Part shown: in pieces, positions 60,159 to 64,000 of the stretch
Numbering within the stretch: position 1 is the first letter of the stretch
How the letters are laid out: each line of letters begins with the position of its first letter
Assembly (NCBI GenBank): GCA_015680685.1
Contig: MNCI01004926.1
Location: forward strand, 434,927 to 498,926
Reading direction: 5' to 3'
DNA from: Gnetum montanum
Lineage: Eukaryota; Streptophyta; Gnetopsida; Gnetales; Gnetaceae
Length of the DNA: 64,000 nucleotides
Made by a program: the position numbers and the translations under genes
The notes under the pieces: model-generated
The model's input: only the letters and a program-made list of their open reading frames with translations
Told to the model about the DNA's origin: nothing
Databases searched by the model: none

Positions 60159-60662
60159 TCACCACATAGATGTTTGAACATTAGGAGGAACTTCCTGTGT
60201 TTCTCTAGAATTTTGAGTTTCTTCTATAAACTCTTCTTCATTAGGGTTTTGAGAATCTTGATATATCCCTATAGATTCTTCAATCATTTGTTTGTGAGCC
60301 TCAATTTCATTTTTCTTTAGTTTTACCTTTTTTCTATAGGCCCTAAACTTGTGTAAATCTTCTAGATGAACTTTTTGCCATTTTTTTTCTAATTGTTGAA
60401 GTTGGCTTTTTAGGAGGGAATACGTTGGATCTCGTTCATAGAGATCATCACTGTCAGATCCTTCATTCATATAAATATGGTACATATAACCTGAAGAATC
60501 AGTATCATAATCAATGATTCTCAGTTCATTATGATAATCTGGGATATTTTCGAATTCTATTTCACTAGAGTATTGATCTGATGATTCTAGGTAAATATCC
60601 CCATTTGAAAAAGATAAGTCAGAGTCATATGTTAAGAAAAAATCATCTTCTGTGAGTTTCAT
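60159..60662 (-). pseudogene. EPRV acidic/coiled-coil region after coat protein (copy 2)
   Basis: A 167-codon open frame rich in Asp/Glu/Ser ('YDSDLSFSNGDIYLESSDQY'), then a Lys/Glu-rich helical stretch ('LQQLEKKWQKVHLEDLHKF'). It follows the zinc knuckle directly, so it is a C-terminal coat extension or a linker between coat and protease. Acidic tails are usual next to caulimovirid coat proteins. No frame break is seen within it. Confidence 0.5.
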
Positions 60663-61700
60663 GGATTCAATGAAATTAATCCTTTGTGGATGATTATCTT
60701 TCTTTGGACATTGGCTAGAATAATGCTTTCCTGAATAGATAAAACATCTGACTTCTTTGTTTTTATATGACCCTTGTTTTCACTTAAACATTCCTTTAAA
60801 AGGCTTTTGTGGCCAATATTTATGTTTTAGTTTTGGTTGATATTTCTTTTTCCAAACTTTCTTGGGTTTGGAATACTTGCGTGAAGAACGTTGTATCGCT
60901 CTACACTCACATGGCTCATTTTGTAATTTCCTATTTTTAATTAACTGTGAAAAATTATCTTCAGGACACATTTGCAAACATAAGTCTCTACCTATTTTCT
61001 TTGTTAATGAACGTACTAACTTCTGTGTTTTCTATTGGACACACAGATCCCTTGTGACTTTTTCTAGGAACTGGCAAATGGTGCTAAAATTCATCTCTTC
61101 TAGATCCTTTTCTTCATTTTGGATTTGAGCTCGATAGTAACTAGCAAATGGTGTTGGGAGACATCCTAGAAGATGTTCTTTTGCACCTATGCCATGGATG
61201 AGTTTCCCATAATAATACCATTCTTCCATAATATCAAGGAATGGAGACATGTCCTGGATTTTATGTAATCTTGAACTATAGAATAAAGTTCTATAAGCAC
61301 TATCTCTATCAGCTTTGTTACCTAAAAATTCCTTAGTAATGGCATTTAAGAAAATAACATGAGGATTATTTAATAATTTTTTACATACAGGAGCTTCAAT
61401 GAAATTCCACCATCATTTTAACATGCCTTCAAAGTTTAACGTGGCATTGAGTATGGCATGTTCATATGTTTTCTTTTCTAAGACAATCTGTCTAGAGATA
61501 AATCCACTGATTTTATCAATTTCTTTTTGTCTTTCCTTAATGGTTTTGTTATCCATACTAAAGTATGGTAGTGGTTTTTTTGAAGTTCATCTTATCTGCA
61601 TAGCTATTAAATCTTTTGGATCTTGGAATATCATTCCTTGTTTTGTTAACAATTTTTTCTCTTCATCATCTAAAGATCCTTCACTACCTATGTAGAGTGT
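60663..61700 (-). pseudogene. EPRV coat-protein region with decayed zinc knuckle (copy 2)
   Basis: A 72-codon piece (61250-61032) reads 'FLDIMEEWYYYGKLIHGIGA' and 'FSTICQFLEKVTRDLC', fitting a nucleocapsid core. It is followed by a Lys/Arg/Pro-rich basic stretch (60977-60780, 'KKYQPKLKHKYWPQKPFKG') and a knuckle CFIYSGKHYSSQC near 60735, where the second Cys of CX2CX4HX4C is Tyr. Stops break the region in several places. The basic stretch and knuckle would bind nucleic acid in the intact protein. Confidence 0.65.
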
Positions 61701-61730
61701 TTCATTATCTTCCTCATTTGTGTTAATTTC

Positions 61731-62288
61731 TTATTCTTCTTTTCCTTTTTCTGACTTTGGAATTGTGTTTACTGGTCTTCTCCTTTGTACCCATTGTTTA
61801 GATTTCTTTTTTCCTTTAGGAGGAGTGATCGGTGGTGAATCTATGTAAAGACCTTCTAGATCTAAGGTTTCTGATTGTGATTTTTTCTTATCCTTAGATT
61901 TTTCTATCTTTTGCTTAAGAACCCATATTTGGTGTAATTCCTTTACATCTTTTTGTACTTCCCTAACCTCTGCGTATGTCATTAAGTTTTGATCACTAAC
62001 ATAAGATATTTTATGGTTGGTCCAATTGTGAAGCTTAATGATGTCAAAAGGTTGTTCTGTGGAAGTTTTATATTGCATCATATGGGCTATTTCTTTTGGT
62101 TCTTCCGTGTTCATATTGATCCATAATAGTTTATCACATTCTACGCATCTAATGTCATGATCTACTTTGTGTAGGTTTTCATGTGTACAGATCTGTTGTG
62201 ATGGTTTACTTGACCATGGTGCTTCTTCATCAGAGCTATATGTTGAAACATCTTCTATGTATGTTTTTCCCTTGGTGTTATCTACCAT
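61731..62288 (-). CDS. EPRV second ORF (copy 2), function unclear
   Basis: 185 codons open from Met at 62288, 13 bp after the movement-protein stop. It has a Cys/His cluster near residues 34-58 ('CTHENLHKVDH' then 'CVECDKLLWI'), also present in copy 1, and a Lys-rich C-terminal part ('KQKIEKSKDKKKSQ', 'KGKKKSKQWVQRRR'). It may be a separate ORF or the N-terminus of the coat polyprotein, since coat-like sequence follows. The cluster has the look of a small zinc-binding site. No function can be assigned. Confidence 0.5.
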   Translation of the reverse strand: MVDNTKGKTYIEDVSTYSSDEEAPWSSKPSQQICTHENLHKVDHDIRCVECDKLLWINMNTEEPKEIAHMMQYKTSTEQPFDIIKLHNWTNHKISYVSDQNLMTYAEVREVQKDVKELHQIWVLKQKIEKSKDKKKSQSETLDLEGLYIDSPPITPPKGKKKSKQWVQRRRPVNTIPKSEKGKEE

Positions 62289-62300
62289 TTTTTTCCCTTT

Positions 62301-63275
62301 TCATTTTATGATTTTCCTAGGATCCATTGTAATGCCTAGTTCTTTAAATATCTTTGTCATTCTCTGTATTTTCTCTTCTTGTTCTTCATAAGAAGATTTC
62401 TTTCTAAACAGATTTAATGGTTTGGCAGGTTTGGGAGCTAGCGGATTGTAAGGTAGGAGTTTTGGTGGTTGTAATTCTACATAATACCATCGGAATTTTG
62501 ATGGAGATCTAAACAGGGATTTCTTTGCTTTTTTATGCTCATAGTATTCTTCTAATGGATCTTCTAAATCTGGGAAGAGTCTATGGATCGGGAGATCCTC
62601 TGTGTTTATATGCATTTCATATTCTAAATTTGTTGTTCCAACAGAGAGAGCTTGTTGTCCAAATGGTAAAAGGGTTTGTATACTGACAGAGCTAAACAAC
62701 TTAAAGCTTAATCTAGTACCTATCGTACAATACATACTTCGATCTATAATATCGACAGGAATATATGTAATAAGCATTAAACTATTAAATAAGTGTGGAT
62801 CAGAGAGAGAAAGTGTAAAGTTTGGAATAGTTATAATTAAAGCATCTGAAACTAATCTACCTTTAGCTTGTGTTATAATAACTTCTTGGAAGGATTTAAA
62901 CCATCTATCGATTAAAGCTATCCAATAGGGTTTTTGAAGTCTGTAGTTGAAGTGAGGATGAAGGTGTATAGTGATTTCAACTAAATGTATGTATTGATAG
63001 CCTTCTTTTTTCCATTTCTCTACCTCCCCCGAGTCAAAAAAAGTAAGAGCGACTGGGTGAAGGCCAGAACCAACAATACCCAAATCACATTCGCTAAAAT
63101 GCATAGATTGGAAGGATTCAAACGTGTATAAAGAAGATTTTGGATAAAAATCTTTCTGGCAAGGCGGTGGTGGCAACATACTAGCATTCGATGAGGAGAA
63201 AAATTGAGATAAACATTGAATATATGAGAAAGAAGAATGAGAACCTGGATTTGGTCTTCTAGAAGAACTCACCAT
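62301..63275 (-). CDS. caulimovirid-like movement protein (copy 2), frame intact
   Basis: 324 codons with no break, the longest frame in the window. Residues about 80-180 fit the 30K superfamily: 'YIHLVEITIHLHPHFNY', 'ALIDRWF' (LxDxR-type motif with the Arg changed to Trp), and '...LSLSDPHLFNSLMLI'. The C-terminal ~60 residues are Lys/Glu/Pro-rich ('KLLPYNPLAPKPAKPLN'). It lies about 155 bp after the PBS and just before the second ORF. The start is supported by copy 1. It would act at plasmodesmata. No promoter lies upstream in this insert. Confidence 0.75.
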   Translation of the reverse strand: MVSSSRRPNPGSHSSFSYIQCLSQFFSSSNASMLPPPPCQKDFYPKSSLYTFESFQSMHFSECDLGIVGSGLHPVALTFFDSGEVEKWKKEGYQYIHLVEITIHLHPHFNYRLQKPYWIALIDRWFKSFQEVIITQAKGRLVSDALIITIPNFTLSLSDPHLFNSLMLITYIPVDIIDRSMYCTIGTRLSFKLFSSVSIQTLLPFGQQALSVGTTNLEYEMHINTEDLPIHRLFPDLEDPLEEYYEHKKAKKSLFRSPSKFRWYYVELQPPKLLPYNPLAPKPAKPLNLFRKKSSYEEQEEKIQRMTKIFKELGITMDPRKIIK

Positions 63276-63427
63276 TAAACGTGCCTACTCTGCGCTATGC
63301 TTCTGGCTTGCACAACTTACTCGCCTGTCCGTCGGTCGTTACCGCGTGTCTTACAGTACTTCAGAACGATCTTACGAGCTGCCCTCATGTCCACCCCTGG
63401 CTTTAGAGAATGAAGAACCGCAACAAG

Positions 63428-63439
63428 GCTCTGATACCA
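63428..63439 (-). promoter_or_regulatory. primer-binding site (tRNA-iMet) of EPRV copy 2
   Basis: The coding strand reads TGGTATCAGAGC, a full 12-base match to the initiator tRNA-Met site used by caulimovirids and by Copia elements. Confidence 0.85.
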
Positions 63440-63479
63440 CCTTTCAGATTACGCAGCACTCAATCAACAATAACGCTCC

Positions 63480-63595
63480 TATGCAACACAAATGCTCATT
63501 TGAATGCACATGTAATAACATAGAGATAAACAAACATACACCATATTATTCTTCACACAACAGAATTACAAAACTGAAAGGAATTCTTGTTCTTG
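63480..63595 (-). repeat. EPRV copy 2 terminal repeat, right
   Basis: 116 bp, partner of 56851-56966, in the same orientation. Host gag sequence resumes within about 15 bp ('cggcctccgtgatttctaac', compare 'cagcctccgtaatgtctaac' at 10161). Confidence 0.85.
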
Positions 63596-64000
63596 TTAGA
63601 CATAACGGCCTCCGTGATTTCTAACATGCTTCGGGTTGCAAGTAGGGGTTCTTCATGGTCATTTCTCTCATAGCTTTTGTGATGTCTACGCAGTTCCCTA
63701 CTTTCCATTCTTCTATGTCGTGATTTCCTAGAGTGCCCTCGTCCTCGTTCTCGACTCTCTCGTCAAGTTTTCTCACTTTGTTTACCCTTATCCTCACAGT
63801 TAGGTTCCTTGTGACTATGTCCTGATACAGAAGGAGAGGGTGAATGAGATGATGAAGGTGAAGAAGAAGGAGAACCATCACCATGACAATGTTTCCTACC
63901 TTCTCTTCGGTGATCTTGACCCCGATCATCATTACGATCAGACTGCCCACCCTTGTCATGTGTTTGTGTTTCCTCGTTGAACACTTGGTGTTCATGGGAA
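63596..64000 (-). pseudogene. gag of element F, 5' part; continues past the window
   Basis: The frame at 63984-63763 is Ser/Arg/His/Asp-rich ('QDHRREGRKHCHGDGSPSSS', 'SHSPSPSVSGHSHKEPN') and matches the N-terminal region of the A gag at about 10540-10320. A break follows, and the frame towards the EPRV is not open. The overlapping longer frame here is hydrophobic and out of phase with A, so it is not the real one. Confidence 0.65.

Larger units (their letters stand above)
56851..63595 (-). mobile_element. EPRV copy 2: near-unit-length caulimovirid-like genome
   Basis: 6745 bp inserted in the gag of element F. Reading the minus strand: 116-bp terminal repeat, tRNA-iMet PBS, movement protein, a second ORF, coat/zinc-knuckle region, acidic region, protease, RT, RNase H, an unrecognised 3' ORF, a TATA box and the second 116-bp repeat. 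There is no integrase and no LTR. No target duplication is seen; compared with element A, about 20 bp of host is lost and about 10 bp of filler is present at the right end, which fits illegitimate recombination. Most ORFs carry stops. The family is judged from gene order, 30K movement protein, PBS and RT type; the genus is not clear. Confidence 0.82.
51696..64000 (-). mobile_element. element F: pol-less Athila-like LTR retrotransposon (gag-protease), extends past the window
   Basis: The 3' LTR is 51696-52471, then a polypurine run, about 1.9 kb of non-coding DNA, gag-protease (54402-56850 and 63596-64000), with its 5' part and 5' LTR beyond the window. It is interrupted by EPRV copy 2. The left flank ATGGT (51691-51695) would be one half of the TSD. 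No RT or integrase lies between protease and 3' LTR. It is the closest relative of A. Confidence 0.82.

Noticed and set aside
56851-63595. Reading EPRV copy 2 as an LTR retrotransposon with 116-bp LTRs
   Set aside because: No TG...CA ends, the PBS is about 40 bp from the repeat, there is no integrase, no target duplication, and the TATA box lies outside the repeat.
63621-63995. 124-codon minus-strand frame as the Gag N-terminus of F
   Set aside because: The hydrophobic frame is not the one shared with element A. The overlapping Ser/Arg-rich frame is the conserved one.
1-64000. Host protein-coding genes, tRNA genes, CRISPR arrays or bacterial-type operons
   Set aside because: No multi-exon plant gene, tRNA cloverleaf or regularly spaced short repeat could be supported; all longer frames trace to retroelements or EPRV.

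Overview
The window looks like repeat-rich, AT-rich plant nuclear DNA. Nearly every recognisable feature is a plant retroelement or a piece of one. I found no intact host gene, tRNA, rRNA or CRISPR array. I cannot name the species. Most element genes carry stops and frameshifts, so this is old transposon-filled intergenic DNA, with two integrated caulimovirid-like (endogenous pararetrovirus, EPRV) sequences as the most unusual content.

The dominant family is a set of LTR retrotransposons, called here A to D and F, plus a solo LTR. Their LTRs begin TGATGAGT and end ACTCATCA. The primer-binding site (PBS) next to the 5' LTR resembles the 3' end of plant tRNA-Asp, which points to Athila-type Ty3/Gypsy elements. 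All five are coded on the minus strand, and no reverse transcriptase or integrase is visible in any of them. A and F keep gag plus a retropepsin. B, C and D keep gag and a second long downstream reading frame (ORF2) with a plant-transposon-protein/envelope-like segment and a long coiled coil. Four 5-bp target-site duplications (TSDs) could be read: CTAAA for the solo LTR, ATAAG for A, ATAGC/ATAGT for B and ATAAC for C. D has GTGAT/GTGCT.

Layout. 1-7190: a degraded Ty1/Copia element (Sirevirus-like, minus strand) with long direct and inverted repeats, and a solo LTR at 2596-3374. 7191-12001: element A, inserted in a second, plus-strand Copia integrase relic that resumes at 12007-12780. 12780-14960: nothing recognised. 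14963-18660: EPRV copy 1, a rearranged fragment in which a plus-strand part (PBS, movement protein) meets a minus-strand part (RT, RNase H, 3' ORF) at an inverted junction near 16436. 18789-25173: element B. 26911-35581: element C. 35582-41780: AT-rich DNA with no gene. 41780-51695: a third Copia relic (plus strand) split by element D (42713-51217) and then by element F (51696 to beyond the window). F is itself split by EPRV copy 2 (56851-63595), a near-unit-length minus-strand genome with 116-bp terminal repeats.

The items most worth following up are: (i) the conserved, unrecognised ORF after RNase H in both EPRV copies; (ii) the pol-less Athila-like family with ORF2, an internal promoter-like block and an internal copy of its polypurine motif; (iii) the three-layer nest at 41.8-64 kb, which orders the insertions in time.
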